This document shows positions 19,246-28,080 of a DNA stretch of 64,000 nucleotides, in pieces (within the stretch, counting starts at the first letter, position 1; every line of letters begins with the position of its first letter). Source of the stretch: Streptomyces oceani (lineage in GTDB: Bacteria; Actinomycetota; Actinomycetes; Streptomycetales; Streptomycetaceae); NCBI RefSeq assembly GCF_001751245.1, contig NZ_LJGU01000149.1, positions 22,673-86,672 of the forward strand. Direction: 5' to 3'. The notes below the pieces were generated by a model that did not search any database, was not told the DNA's origin, and worked only from the letters and a program-made list of their open reading frames with translations. Made by a program: the position numbers and the translations under genes.

Positions 19246-19839
19246 ATGGACGTTAGCGTACGGCTCGCGCAGCAACCCGAGGCCGATGAACTGCTCAGCC
19301 GCGACCCACTGGCGGCGCTGGTCGGCATGCTGCTGGACCAGCAGGTGCCCATGGAGTGGGCGTTCACTGGTCCCTACACCATCGCTCAGCGCATGGGCAC
19401 CGACCAACTCAACGTGCACGCGATAGCCACCTATCCGCCGGAGGAGTTCGCGGCGCTGTTGTCGGCGAAGCCGGCCGTGCACCGCTATCCCGGATCGATG
19501 GCGAAGCGCGTGCAGCAGCTCTGCCAGCACCTCATAGCGGAGTACTCCGGCGATCCGCGTGCCCTGTGGCAGGACGTGGACAGCGGCACCGAGCTGCGCT
19601 CCCGGCTGCGGGCACTGCCGGGTTACGGCGCGCAGAAGGCGCAGATCTTCCTCGCGCTGCTCGGCAAGCAGTATGCCGTGCGGCCGGAAGGCTGGCGGGA
19701 GGCGGCGGGGGCGTATGGCGAGTTGGGGGCGCATCGTTCGGTGGCGGACATCACCGGTCCGGAGTCGCTGGAGAAGGTGCGGGCGCACAAGCGGGAGGAG
19801 AAGCAGGCCGCGAAGGCGCGGGCGCGGCGGGACGACTGA
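19246..19839 (+). CDS. HhH-GPD type base-excision DNA repair protein
   Basis: 197 residues from ATG 19246. The opening SRDPLAALVGMLLDQQVPMEWAF and the helix-hairpin-helix LPGYGAQKAQIFLALLGKQY match the small actinobacterial HhH-GPD family that excises damaged bases. The usual catalytic Asp that follows the hairpin in larger glycosylases is not evident here, so either an unusual catalytic residue is used or the protein mainly binds DNA. The C-terminus is Lys/Arg/Ala-rich (EEKQAAKARARRDD). A sequence TTATCCACA, identical to a DnaA box, lies about 40 bp upstream. Divergent from the PucR-like regulator. Family call firm, substrate unknown. Confidence 0.85.
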   Translation: MDVSVRLAQQPEADELLSRDPLAALVGMLLDQQVPMEWAFTGPYTIAQRMGTDQLNVHAIATYPPEEFAALLSAKPAVHRYPGSMAKRVQQLCQHLIAEYSGDPRALWQDVDSGTELRSRLRALPGYGAQKAQIFLALLGKQYAVRPEGWREAAGAYGELGAHRSVADITGPESLEKVRAHKREEKQAAKARARRDD

Positions 19840-20034
19840 GCGGGGCCGACGACGGCGTGCCACGGTCCGATCACGTCAACTTCCGCTGTCACATGGGGAC
19901 TCATCGTCTCGGGAAGGTAACGGAGCCGCGACCGTTCGCCACGGCTGGCATGGACCCCGTGTCCGGCGGCAAAAGTGGCGGAGGGAAGCACTCGACGCGA
20001 GGCGTGGGAAGGTACGAAGGACTCGGGGGGCATC

Positions 20035-21075
20035 GTGGAGACCGTGGACGACCTGTTGTACGGCGAGAGTTCGCGTAGCCCGCTGGCACGACGCGTCCAG
20101 CTGGACAAAGGGGAAGTACGCATCGGTCGAGGTAGGGTCCCGGTGGCGGAGCTGAACCTGCTGGCGATGGCGGACGCGTACCTACGCGACCAGTGGCTGG
20201 GCGGAGGCGGCGCCGAGCGGCCCCTCCGCGACCTCGGGGCCTCGCGCGACTCCGTCCCCCTCACCCGCGTGTCCGGGTCCAGCAGGCCGGTCAAACCGCG
20301 CCGCGCCGCCGAGTTCGCCCGCGCGCTGGGCGAACTGGCCGTGCGGCACAGCGGCGGGCCGGAGACGGTGCGAGAGCAGGCGGATCACGCCCTGATGCTG
20401 GACGTCCCGCTGTGGATAGCCCGCCGTGCAGCATCGGGACCGGCCGGCCCGGTCACCGTGGCGGTGGACCGACTGTCCGCGCGCGTGGACGTGTGGGCGG
20501 AGCAGGCGTGGCTTCTGCAGTTACGGGCCGGCGAGCTCCCGCTGGCTCCCAGCGACCCCACCCGGAGTCTCCGGATCACGCTCGACCGCCAGCCCGTCGA
20601 ACTTTTCCTCAGGGAGAGGTATCCCCCACACGAGGTCGTCCTGCGGATGGTCGGTCAGGAGTGGATCCTGCGGCGGCGGGGGACGTACGGTTCGCGGCTT
20701 CTGCGCGAGGGGCACGAGATCGCCGAGATCGTCAAGCCCAGGAAGTTTCCCTCCGGCCAGGTGCTGCTGCCACTGGCGGAGATCTCGCACCACACCAGCG
20801 AGCCCCTGGACGCGGTCGCCGCGCACATGCTCGCCGTGTCCTTCGGTATCGGCGACACCAACGGCGTGATCCGGCTTGGCGCGGACGACGAGCGACGGGT
20901 CTCGAGCCCGAAACGCTGGGGGAAGCGGTGGCCCACCGGGGCCGGGACCTGCCGCGGCGACACCGGGCTGGGCGCCAGTCTGGACGGGTGGCGCGGGGGC
21001 AGGGGCGGTGGCAGCGGGGGCGACGCGAGTGACGGGGGCGACGGGGGTGGTGGGGGTGACGGGGGAGGCGAATGA
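20035..21075 (+). CDS. Unknown protein A of the Gly-tail tandem array
   Basis: 346 residues from GTG 20035 with GGGGGG 4 bases upstream. No known domain recognised. It shares with copies B and C the blocks ELNLLAMADAYLR(D/G)QWLGGGGAERPLR, LTRVSG, AAEFARALGELAVRHSGGPE, VPLWIARR, a beta-rich middle with QEWILR and a C-terminal helix LAVSFGIG. The conserved ending RWGKRWPTGAGTC, GDTGLGASLDGW and a Gly/Asp-rich tail (GGDGGGGGDGGGE) follow. No signal peptide or membrane helix. The strand pattern followed by one helix (residues about 200-285) resembles the tubby/LURP-one fold, offered only as a guess. First intact copy of an array of five. Confidence 0.7.
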   Translation: METVDDLLYGESSRSPLARRVQLDKGEVRIGRGRVPVAELNLLAMADAYLRDQWLGGGGAERPLRDLGASRDSVPLTRVSGSSRPVKPRRAAEFARALGELAVRHSGGPETVREQADHALMLDVPLWIARRAASGPAGPVTVAVDRLSARVDVWAEQAWLLQLRAGELPLAPSDPTRSLRITLDRQPVELFLRERYPPHEVVLRMVGQEWILRRRGTYGSRLLREGHEIAEIVKPRKFPSGQVLLPLAEISHHTSEPLDAVAAHMLAVSFGIGDTNGVIRLGADDERRVSSPKRWGKRWPTGAGTCRGDTGLGASLDGWRGGRGGGSGGDASDGGDGGGGGDGGGE

Positions 21076-21091
21076 CGCACTCGGGGGGCCG

Positions 21092-21325
21092 GTGGATGCG
21101 GTGATCGCACACGCGCGCGCCGTCGGCAGCGGCAGCGACACGGGCGAGGGGCGCTTCAGCGTCCACCGTCAGAAGGACCCGTCCAGCAGCGAGCGCTGGG
21201 GGAAACCGTGGTTCACCGGAGCCGGTAGCTGCCACACCGGCTGCGGACCGGGAGACCGCGGTGACGGCTGGGGCGGTCGTGCCGGTGGCGAAGACGAAGG
21301 TGGCAGTGGAGGCGACGGCGAATGA
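21092..21325 (+). pseudogene. Relic copy A' of the array (C-terminal part only)
   Basis: In-frame remnant of about 77 codons with VDAVIAHARAVG, then SERWGKPWFTGAGSCHTGCG, GDGWGG and a shortened Gly tail. It aligns with the last third of copies A and B and lacks everything before it. The helix motif LAVSFGIG has decayed to RAVGSGSD. Its stop overlaps the ATG of copy B by 4 bases, so it could still be translated from GTG 21092. Confidence 0.7.
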
Positions 21326-22365
21326 CGATCATGGAAAGCCAGTTGTACGACGAGAGCTCATACAATCCGTTCGCCCGGCTGGTGAGGCTGAACGAACGGA
21401 TGCTCCAGGTGGGATTCCAGCAGATCCCGCTGGTGGAGCTGAATCTCCTGGCCATGGCGGACGCGTACCTGCGCGGCCAGTGGCTGGGCGGAGGCGGTGC
21501 CGAACGCCCCCTCCGGAGTTTCGGCACGGAGCGCGGCATCGTGCCGCTCACCCGGGTCTCCGGCGCCGCCGTGCCGATCAAGCCGCGTCGCGCCGCCGAG
21601 TTCGCCCGCGCGCTGGGCGAGTTGGCCGTACGACACAGCGGCGGGCCGGAGGCCGTCCGGCAGCACGCGGAGTACGCCCGGGCACTCGACGTCCCCCTGT
21701 GGATGGCTCGCCGCACGGCGCCCGGTCCACACGGCCCGGTCACCGTGACGGTGGACCGGTTGACCACGCGGGTGGACGTATGGTCGGAGCGGGCGCCACT
21801 CGTCCGGCTGCGCGCGCCCGCCGGGCTCTCGCTGCACCGGAAGAATCCCACCCGAGGTCTCGCGATAACCATCGGTGACCAGCACGCCCAACTGGTCGTC
21901 GACACACGCGGGCTGTTCTCGCCGAAGGTCGTCACCCTGCGGACGGACGATCAGGAGTGGCTCCTGTGTATGCGGAACGGCCACAGTTCGGAGTTGCTGC
22001 GTAACAAGCAGCGGGTCGCCGTGATCACCAAACCGCCGCGATCGAGGGGCCCGCGGCCGCTGCTGCCGCTGGCCGAGGTGTCGTATGGCCCAGGGCAGCC
22101 GGTGGACCAGGTGGTCGCCCACGCGCTCGCGGTGTCCTTCGGCATCGGTCGCCACGCCGGCACCGTGCGCTTCAGCGACAGCCCCCATCAGCATCTGTCC
22201 GCTACGCACAGGTGGGAGCAGCCGTGGTTCACCGGAGTCGGCTCCTGCGGCGGCGACTCCGGCCCGGGAGCCGGTGGCGACGGCTGGGGCGGTGGTGACG
22301 GCGGTGGCGACGGCGGCGGTGGCGACGGCGGGGGTGGTGGCGACGGCGGGGGTGGTGGCGGATGA
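21322..22365 (+). CDS. Unknown protein B of the Gly-tail tandem array
   Basis: 347 residues from ATG 21322 (GGAGG 9 bases upstream, inside relic A'). The closest relative is copy A: ELNLLAMADAYLRGQWLGGGGAERPLR differs by one residue, and AAEFARALGELAVRHSGGPE is identical. The middle (DQEWLLCMRNGHSSELLRNK) and the ending WEQPWFTGVGSCGGDSGPGAGGDGWGG are better preserved than in A, with a 25-residue tail of only Gly and Asp. No membrane helix or signal. Its TGA overlaps the ATG of relic B' (ATGA). Function unknown. Confidence 0.75.
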   Translation: MTIMESQLYDESSYNPFARLVRLNERMLQVGFQQIPLVELNLLAMADAYLRGQWLGGGGAERPLRSFGTERGIVPLTRVSGAAVPIKPRRAAEFARALGELAVRHSGGPEAVRQHAEYARALDVPLWMARRTAPGPHGPVTVTVDRLTTRVDVWSERAPLVRLRAPAGLSLHRKNPTRGLAITIGDQHAQLVVDTRGLFSPKVVTLRTDDQEWLLCMRNGHSSELLRNKQRVAVITKPPRSRGPRPLLPLAEVSYGPGQPVDQVVAHALAVSFGIGRHAGTVRFSDSPHQHLSATHRWEQPWFTGVGSCGGDSGPGAGGDGWGGGDGGGDGGGGDGGGGGDGGGGGG

Positions 22366-22712
22366 CGCCCCTGGCCGGTCCGGTGCACGGCGAGAGTTCA
22401 GGCGTCCTGCTCACCCGCGCCCTCACCCCGGACGGCCGCGAACTCCCCGTCGGCCCCCAGGTCGTCTCCCTCCAGAAGCTGAACCCCCTGGCTCCGGCGG
22501 ACGCGTACCAGCGCGGCCAGTGGCTGGGCGGAGGAGGCGCCGAAGGTGCCGGACCACCAGCACCTCCCGGAGCGGGAGCGCTGGGGCCCGCGGTGATTCA
22601 CCAGGGTGGATTCCCGTGGCGGCGATTCCGGTCCGGGCGCCGACCGGGACGAATGGGAGAGTGGCACCGGCGCGGCAGCGGAACGGGAGGCGGTGACGAC
22701 GGTGCCGGCTGA
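22362..22712 (+). pseudogene. Relic copy B' of the array (internal deletion, frameshift, stop)
   Basis: It begins like an intact copy (HGESSGVLLTRAL, LQKLNPLAPADAYQRGQWLGGGGAE). It then jumps, in another frame, to the C-terminal block DHQHLPERERWGPR-stop-FTRVDSRGGDSGPGADRDEW. The conserved PWFTG has become PR-stop-FT by TGG to TGA change. About 220 internal codons are missing. Overlaps the stop of copy B by 4 bases. Confidence 0.75.
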
Positions 22713-22742
22713 GGAACGGACCGCGGACGAGGGACCTCGCTG

Positions 22743-23957
22743 ATGGCGTCGCGATCGTATCTCTACCACGAGCCGACTGGTAACCCGTTCGACAAGCCGG
22801 TGCGGCTGTGCGCGGAACACCTGCGAATCGGTCGGCAGCGCGTGCCACTTGGCGAGCTGAACCTGCCCGCGATGGCCGACGCGTACCTGCGTGGTTCGTG
22901 GCTGGGCGGCGCCGGCTCCGAACAGCCCCTGTGGCACGTGGAGATGGCGCGCGCCGTCCCGGTCACCAGGATCTCCGGCTCCACGTTCCTCGTACGCCCC
23001 CTCCAGCCCGCGGTGTTCGCGCAGGAGCTGGGCGAGTTGGCGGTACGCGCCTCCGGCGGCCCGGAGACGGTCGCCTGGCACGCTCAGCGTGCCGCGGAGG
23101 AGGAGGTGCCGCTGTGGATCGCCCGGCGCTGGGCACACGGCCCGCACGGTCTCGTCAGCGTCGCGGTGGACCGGCTCTCGCAGCGGGTCGACGTGTGGGC
23201 CGTGGACACGTCCGCGCCAACCGAGCCGGAGACGCCCGCGGCGGCCGTGCCCGTGTCCTCGTCCGAGTCGCCCGCACGACCCAACTCGCCTGTCTCACCC
23301 GACTCGTCCGTGTCCCCCGGGCCACCCGCGTCGCCCCACCCGTCGGCGTCGCCCGTACGCATCCGCGCGCCGTACGGACTGGTGACCGGTTCGGCCGACC
23401 CCGCCCGAGGACTGCGGCTCACGATCGGCCCGGACAGCGTCGACCTCGACATCGCTGACCTGGTGCCGCGCCTGGACCAGCAGAGCATCGCCAGCACCCT
23501 CACCGTGCGCACTCCGCATCACGAATGGCTGCTACGGAAGGCCGGTTGGCGATCCAGCGAGCTGCTGCGCGACACGCACCCGATCGCGACGATCCGCAAG
23601 CCGGGCCGGCGGCGTGCTCCGGAGCCACTGTTGGCACTGGCGACGGTCGAGTACGGCGACTGCGATCCGCAGGACGTACTGCTGATCCACGCCCTGGCTG
23701 TCGCCTTCCGGCTGGGCAGGTTCACCGGCGGTGTGCGGCTGGCCCCCCAGAACCGCCTGCGGGACACCACCCGGGACGTCTGGGGCCAGCCGTGGTGGAC
23801 CGGGGTCGGCAGCTGCCCTGGGGATTCCGGACTGGGGGCGGCGCACGACGAGTGGGGCGGGCTGTTCGATACCGACCTTGACGGTTCCGGCGGTGGCGGG
23901 GGCGGGTTCTCCGGTGGCGCCGGAGGTGGTGACGGCGGTGGAGGCGGCGGCATGTGA
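22743..23957 (+). CDS. Unknown protein C of the Gly-tail tandem array
   Basis: 404 residues from ATG 22743, preceded by GAGGGA. The most diverged intact copy: ELNLPAMADAYLRGSWLGGAG, QELGELAVRASGGPETVAWH, VPLWIARRWAHG, HEWLLRKAGWRSSELLRD, HALAVAFRLG, then WGQPWWTGVGSCPGDSGLGAAHDEWGG. A 50-residue Ser/Pro insert (SPVSPDSSVSPGPPASPHPS region) follows the VDVWAV block and is absent from A and B. The tail is Gly-rich and ends GGGGGM. Last gene of the array; convergent with the antiporter gene 46 bp away. Confidence 0.75.
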   Translation: MASRSYLYHEPTGNPFDKPVRLCAEHLRIGRQRVPLGELNLPAMADAYLRGSWLGGAGSEQPLWHVEMARAVPVTRISGSTFLVRPLQPAVFAQELGELAVRASGGPETVAWHAQRAAEEEVPLWIARRWAHGPHGLVSVAVDRLSQRVDVWAVDTSAPTEPETPAAAVPVSSSESPARPNSPVSPDSSVSPGPPASPHPSASPVRIRAPYGLVTGSADPARGLRLTIGPDSVDLDIADLVPRLDQQSIASTLTVRTPHHEWLLRKAGWRSSELLRDTHPIATIRKPGRRRAPEPLLALATVEYGDCDPQDVLLIHALAVAFRLGRFTGGVRLAPQNRLRDTTRDVWGQPWWTGVGSCPGDSGLGAAHDEWGGLFDTDLDGSGGGGGGFSGGAGGGDGGGGGGM

Positions 23958-24003
23958 CCGCCGTCCTGCGCGGCACCGTGCACCACGGCGGCGTGCCACC
24001 GCG

Positions 24004-25395
24004 TCAGCTGTGCGGTTCCCCGCTCTCGCCCCCCGGCCCGGTGAGGGCGGCGTCGCCGCCGTCACTCGCCGCGCCGTCGTCGCCGACGTCGCCCTCGGAG
24101 TCAACGGGTCGGGCGCCCTCCCGGGCGACCGTCTCCCCGGAGCTCCCGTCCTGCGCCGAACCGCCCCGCACACCAGCGCCCTTCGTGCCGGAGTCCTTCC
24201 CGGCGCTCGCACCGCGCTTGCGCAGCGAGACCTCGCCACCGGCGTTCGGTCCGCCCAACCGCTGGGCGATCGGCTGTGTCCAACGCGCGGTCAGCGGGCC
24301 CAGAATGACCATGATCAGTACGTACGCCGTGGCCAACGGCCCGATCCTGGGCTCGCTCCCGACGGCCAGGCCGGCGATCACGATGGAGAACTCGCCCCGC
24401 GCGACCAGGGTGCCGCCCGCCCGCCAGCGGCCCTTGGCGCCGATGCCGGCCCGGCGCGCGGCGTACCAACCGGTCGCGACCTTCGTACAGACACTCACGA
24501 GGGCCAGGATCAGCGCCGGCAGCAGCACGTGCGGGATCTTGCTGGGGTCCGTGCTCAGCCCGAAGAAGACGAAGAACACCGCCGCGAACAGGTCGCGCAG
24601 CGGTGTCAGGAGGTTGAACGCGCCCTCGGCGACCTCCCCGGACAGCGCGATGCCGACCAGGAACGCCCCCACCGCGGCGGAGACCTGGAGGTCCTGGGCG
24701 ATTCCGGCGACCAGCAGGGTCAGGCCGAGCACGACCAGCAGCAGCATCTCCGGGTTGTCCGAGGACACCGCCTTGCTGATGAGGCGACCGTGCCGCAGGG
24801 CGACGTACAACACGGCGCCGACCGTGCCCAGCGAGATGAGCACGGTGAGGCTGCCGCCCGCCAGGCTGACGCCGGCCAGCAGCGCGGTCAGCACCGGCAG
24901 GTAGATCGCCATGGCCAGGTCCTCGAGGACCAGCACCCCGAGGACCACCGGCGTCTCTCGATTGCCGAGCCGGCCGAGATCGCCCAGCACCTTCGCGATG
25001 ACTCCGGAGGAGGAGATCCATGTGACACCGGCCAGCGCGACGGCCGCCACCGCCCCCCAGCCCATGAGCAGCGCAGCGATCGCGCCGGGCAGGGCGTTCA
25101 GCATGAAGTCGACAGCGCCGGAAGGGTATTGCTTCTTGAGCGTGTGAACCAGCTCGGAGGCGCTGTACTCCAGCCCCAGCAGGAGCAGCAACAGGATGAC
25201 GCCGATCTCGGCGCCCGTCGCGATGAACTCCTCGCTGGCGCTCATCGGCAGCAGACCACCGTGTCCGAAGGCCAGGCCGGCCAGGAGGTAGAGCGGGATC
25301 GGCGAGAAGCCGATCCGTTCGGCGAACCGGCCGAGTATGCCCAGCCCCAGGATGACGGCGCCCAGTTCGATGAGCATGGCGGTGGTGTCGTGCAC
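24004..25395 (-). CDS. Cation:proton antiporter, CPA2 family (KefB/GerN-like)
   Basis: 463 residues with about twelve hydrophobic helices covering residues 1-385 and no cytosolic nucleotide-binding domain. Typical CPA2 features are LGLEYSASEL near residue 75, the discontinuous helix region TWISSSGVIAK and GAFLVGIALSG. The last 80 residues are a soluble Gly/Asp/Ser-rich tail. GTG 25395 follows GGAGG inside the upstream gene's last codons, with only a 4-base gap, so it is co-translated with the TrkA-C subunit encoded just before it. Together they probably form a K+/H+ or Na+/H+ antiporter gated by a nucleotide (c-di-AMP is the known ligand of several TrkA-C domains). Confidence 0.88.
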   Translation of the reverse strand: MHDTTAMLIELGAVILGLGILGRFAERIGFSPIPLYLLAGLAFGHGGLLPMSASEEFIATGAEIGVILLLLLLGLEYSASELVHTLKKQYPSGAVDFMLNALPGAIAALLMGWGAVAAVALAGVTWISSSGVIAKVLGDLGRLGNRETPVVLGVLVLEDLAMAIYLPVLTALLAGVSLAGGSLTVLISLGTVGAVLYVALRHGRLISKAVSSDNPEMLLLVVLGLTLLVAGIAQDLQVSAAVGAFLVGIALSGEVAEGAFNLLTPLRDLFAAVFFVFFGLSTDPSKIPHVLLPALILALVSVCTKVATGWYAARRAGIGAKGRWRAGGTLVARGEFSIVIAGLAVGSEPRIGPLATAYVLIMVILGPLTARWTQPIAQRLGGPNAGGEVSLRKRGASAGKDSGTKGAGVRGGSAQDGSSGETVAREGARPVDSEGDVGDDGAASDGGDAALTGPGGESGEPHS

Positions 25396-25399
25396 GGGC

Positions 25400-25888
25400 T
25401 TATCCTCCGGCGATCAGTTCGGCAACGGCGTCCACGCCCTCGCGGGTGCCGACAACGACGAGTACGTCGCCGGTGGCGAAGCGGAAGTCCGGGGTGGGGG
25501 ACGGTTCGGCGGAGGTACGCCGCAGCACGGCCACGATGGACGCGCCGGTGCGGGAACGTACCTGGGTGTCGCCGAGAGTCCGCCCGCTGTAGGGCGACTT
25601 GGCGGTCACCGGGATGTGTTCGGTGACCAGGTCCAGCTCCAGGTTGTGCTGGTGGAGGTGCGCGACCGGGTCGGGGGCGAGCAGCCTGGCCAGCGCGGTC
25701 GCCTCGTTCGGTTCGAGGGGCGCGGCGTCCTTGCAGGCGTCGTCGTCCTCCGGGTCGTGGAAGGAAACGATCCGCCGGCCGTCCTGGTGCGCCACCACCG
25801 AGAGGTGGTGGCCGGCGTCGGTCTGCAGGTCGTAGCGGGCCCCTACTCCGGGCAGGCTGGTCTTACGCGGGTGGGCGGTGGGCTCCAT
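25400..25888 (-). CDS. TrkA-C (RCK_C) domain regulatory subunit of the antiporter
   Basis: 162 residues from ATG 25888 (GGAG 6 bases upstream; an open frame reaching 25981 is less likely to be translated). The N-terminal half is a small alpha/beta domain with YDLQTDAGHHLSVV and DGRRIVSF. The C-terminal half (about 80-162) is a classical TrkA-C domain with SPYSGRTLGDTQVRSRTGASIVA and GDVLVVVGTREGVDAV. It is the head gene of the pair with the CPA2 antiporter, as in KhtT/KhtU of Bacillus, where the TrkA-C subunit binds a ligand and controls K+/H+ exchange. Function of the family is known; the ligand here is not. Confidence 0.85.
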   Translation of the reverse strand: MEPTAHPRKTSLPGVGARYDLQTDAGHHLSVVAHQDGRRIVSFHDPEDDDACKDAAPLEPNEATALARLLAPDPVAHLHQHNLELDLVTEHIPVTAKSPYSGRTLGDTQVRSRTGASIVAVLRRTSAEPSPTPDFRFATGDVLVVVGTREGVDAVAELIAGG

Positions 25889-26208
25889 GACAGGCTCCAA
25901 GTGCACGGTTCCGACGAGTTCGCGGTTCCGGCGCTCAGCCGTAACTGGTCCGGACCGCGACGGTGAGTATGGCGCCAACACTTGCTCGGACGCACGGCAC
26001 AGTGGAATCGCGCCCCCTCTCCATCAACCGGCTCTCACGTGCGGGCCACCACGCTGCGTACACACGACGGCCTTGTCTTGACCGTGACATTACCTGGCGG
26101 CAGTTCCGGCAAATTTCCGCAGAACATCGCAATACCGGGCATAATTTTTGTGATTTCGTCGCGACGGGTCATCGATCCGGTTCAACCGGAGACGACGCAC
26201 GAGCACGC
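25889..26208. other. Intergenic region upstream of the antiporter pair
   Basis: 320 bp without a gene. The stretch 26080-26170 is A/T-richer than its surroundings (ATAATTTTTGTGATTTC) and probably holds the leftward promoter for 25400-25888. No c-di-AMP (ydaO) or other riboswitch motif could be recognised. Confidence 0.5.
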
Positions 26209-27732
26209 TCAGACGCGGGTCACCGGGCGTGGCGACTCCGGGTCACCGTGCTCCCCGAACCAGCGCGCCAACTTCCCCCGCCGGCCCACCGCGCGCAGTT
26301 GCCGCTCCGCCGCCTCCCGCGTACGCGGGGTCGTGACCAGCAGCAGCTCGTCGCCCGTACGCAGCACCGTCTGCTGGTCGGGCACCAGACTCGCGCCGTC
26401 CCGGACGATCAGGGTGACGACCGTCGGATGCGGCAGCCGTAGTTCGAAGATCGCCACTCCGTGCAGTCGGGAGCCGGCCGGTACGGCGGCCGTGAGCAGA
26501 TCGGCGTCGAGCACGTCCAGGGGCGCGGTCTCCACCTGGACCTCCCGCGGCTCCCCCGGGTCCGTCAGGCGGAACAGCCGGGCGGCGAGGGGAAGTAGCG
26601 GCCCCTGCACCAGAGTGAAGATCACCACGAGCACGAAGACGATGTTCAGCAGGTCGCCGCCTCCGGAGATACCGGAGACGATGGGATAGGTGGCCAGCAC
26701 GATCGGCACCGCGCCGCGCAGCCCCGCCCAGGAGACGAACGCCCCCTCCCGCCACGGGGTCTTGAAGGGCGCCAGACACACCAGCACCGAGACCGGACGG
26801 GCCACCAGCAGCAGCACCAGGCCCACCACGATCGCGGGCAGCACCGCCGAGGGCAGCTCACTCGGCGAGACGAGCAGCCCCAGCATCACGAACAGCCCGA
26901 TCTGCGCGAGCCATCCGGCGCCCTCCGCGAAGGACCGGGTGCCCGCCCGGTGCGGCAGGTCGGAGTTCCCCAGCACCAGCCCGGAGAGGTAGGCGGCGAT
27001 GATGCCGCTCGCGTTGGCCGCGCCGGCGGCGGCGAACGCCACCATCCCGAAACCGACCGTGGCCAGCGGGTAAAGCCCGGTCGCGGGCAACGCGATACGT
27101 CGCAGCGCGAGCACCCCGGCACCGCCGATCAGCAGGCCGAGCGCCCCGCCGAGACCGAGCTGGTAGAGCAGGTTGCCCAGCAGCGCCAGCGGATTGGACA
27201 GGTCCGCGTCCGGCTGGCTGAACAACAGCACCAGGATGATCGTCGGCGCGTCGTTGAAGCCTGACTCGGCCTCCAGCAGACCCGTGGTCTTCTTCGGCAG
27301 CGGCAGCGCGCGCAGCACCGCGAAGGTCGCGGCGGCGTCGGTCGACGACACGATCGCGCCCAGCAGCAGCGCCAGCTTCCAGTCGATGCCCAGCAACAGG
27401 TGGGCACCCGCGGCGGTCAGCAGCACCGAGATCGCCACCCCTGCGGTGGCCAGCACGGACGCCGGCAGCAGCAGACGGCGTACCTGCTGCCAGGGGGTGC
27501 TGAGACCACCGTCGACCAGGATGACGGCGAGCGCGGCGGTACCGAGGTTCTGGGCGAGTTGCGCGTCGTCGAAGGGCAGGCCGATCACGTCCTCGCCCAG
27601 CACCACACCGACGGCGAGGAACAGCAGCAGGCTCGGCAGACCGATCCGGCTGGCCGTACGGGCGGCGGCGATGCTCGCCAGCAGCACTGCACCCCCGATG
27701 AGCAGCGCGATGTAGAGCTGCTGCAGGGTCAT
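26209..27732 (-). CDS. Potassium/proton antiporter, CPA1/NhaP2-like, with fused TrkA-C domain
   Basis: 507 residues. Twelve or so membrane helices with the exchanger motif GFNDAPTIILVLL and the ND pair of CPA1/CPA2 transporters at about residue 159. They are followed by a cytosolic C-terminal TrkA-C domain (about 405-490: SRLHGVAIFELRLPHPTVVTLIVRDG, GDELLLVTTPR). It exports K+ or Na+ in exchange for protons. ATG 27732 is the first start. It lies upstream of, and in the same direction as, the separate TrkA-C/CPA2 pair but is separated from it by 320 bp, so it is probably transcribed independently. Confidence 0.88.
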   Translation of the reverse strand: MTLQQLYIALLIGGAVLLASIAAARTASRIGLPSLLLFLAVGVVLGEDVIGLPFDDAQLAQNLGTAALAVILVDGGLSTPWQQVRRLLLPASVLATAGVAISVLLTAAGAHLLLGIDWKLALLLGAIVSSTDAAATFAVLRALPLPKKTTGLLEAESGFNDAPTIILVLLFSQPDADLSNPLALLGNLLYQLGLGGALGLLIGGAGVLALRRIALPATGLYPLATVGFGMVAFAAAGAANASGIIAAYLSGLVLGNSDLPHRAGTRSFAEGAGWLAQIGLFVMLGLLVSPSELPSAVLPAIVVGLVLLLVARPVSVLVCLAPFKTPWREGAFVSWAGLRGAVPIVLATYPIVSGISGGGDLLNIVFVLVVIFTLVQGPLLPLAARLFRLTDPGEPREVQVETAPLDVLDADLLTAAVPAGSRLHGVAIFELRLPHPTVVTLIVRDGASLVPDQQTVLRTGDELLLVTTPRTREAAERQLRAVGRRGKLARWFGEHGDPESPRPVTRV

Positions 27733-28080
27733 CGGGGAGCCTCCGTACCGACCGGGCCAACGCTGCTCCCAGTCTCCGGGGTGCGCTGCTCGCGCGGGCG
27801 ACGGGGGGTGTCAAGGACGGCGACCAGGCTGTGGTACGTACGGCCGCCGCGCGCCCCGTGGCTCCCGCGGGAGTGCCCCCGACAGCCGCGGCTCCCCCGT
27901 CGGTGACCCCTGCCCCCGGGCCGTCGTCTCGCGTGGGCCCGACTGCCGTGGCCCCGGCTCGCGCCAGTGCCCTGCCGTACGGCGGCGCGGACCTGCCGGC
28001 TCGGGGCCCGCCGCCGTACCTCTCGGGGGCGCGGACCGCAGCGCGCCGCGGCCTCCCCGCAAGGGCGGGCCGGGCCGGAG
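27733..28080. other. Intergenic, Pro/Ala/Arg-coding sequence in all frames but no convincing gene
   Basis: 348 bp of very GC-rich sequence. Open frames exist on both strands but have no ribosome binding sites and only low-complexity translations. It must contain the promoter of the antiporter at 27732. Confidence 0.5.

Noticed and set aside
20035..23957. The Gly-rich tails as PE-PGRS-like or collagen-like secreted proteins
   Set aside because: No signal peptide, no PE/PPE domain and no Gly-X-Y periodicity are present.
25889..26208. Riboswitch (c-di-AMP type) before the TrkA-C/CPA2 pair
   Set aside because: The region is A/T-enriched but none of the conserved ydaO core sequences could be located.
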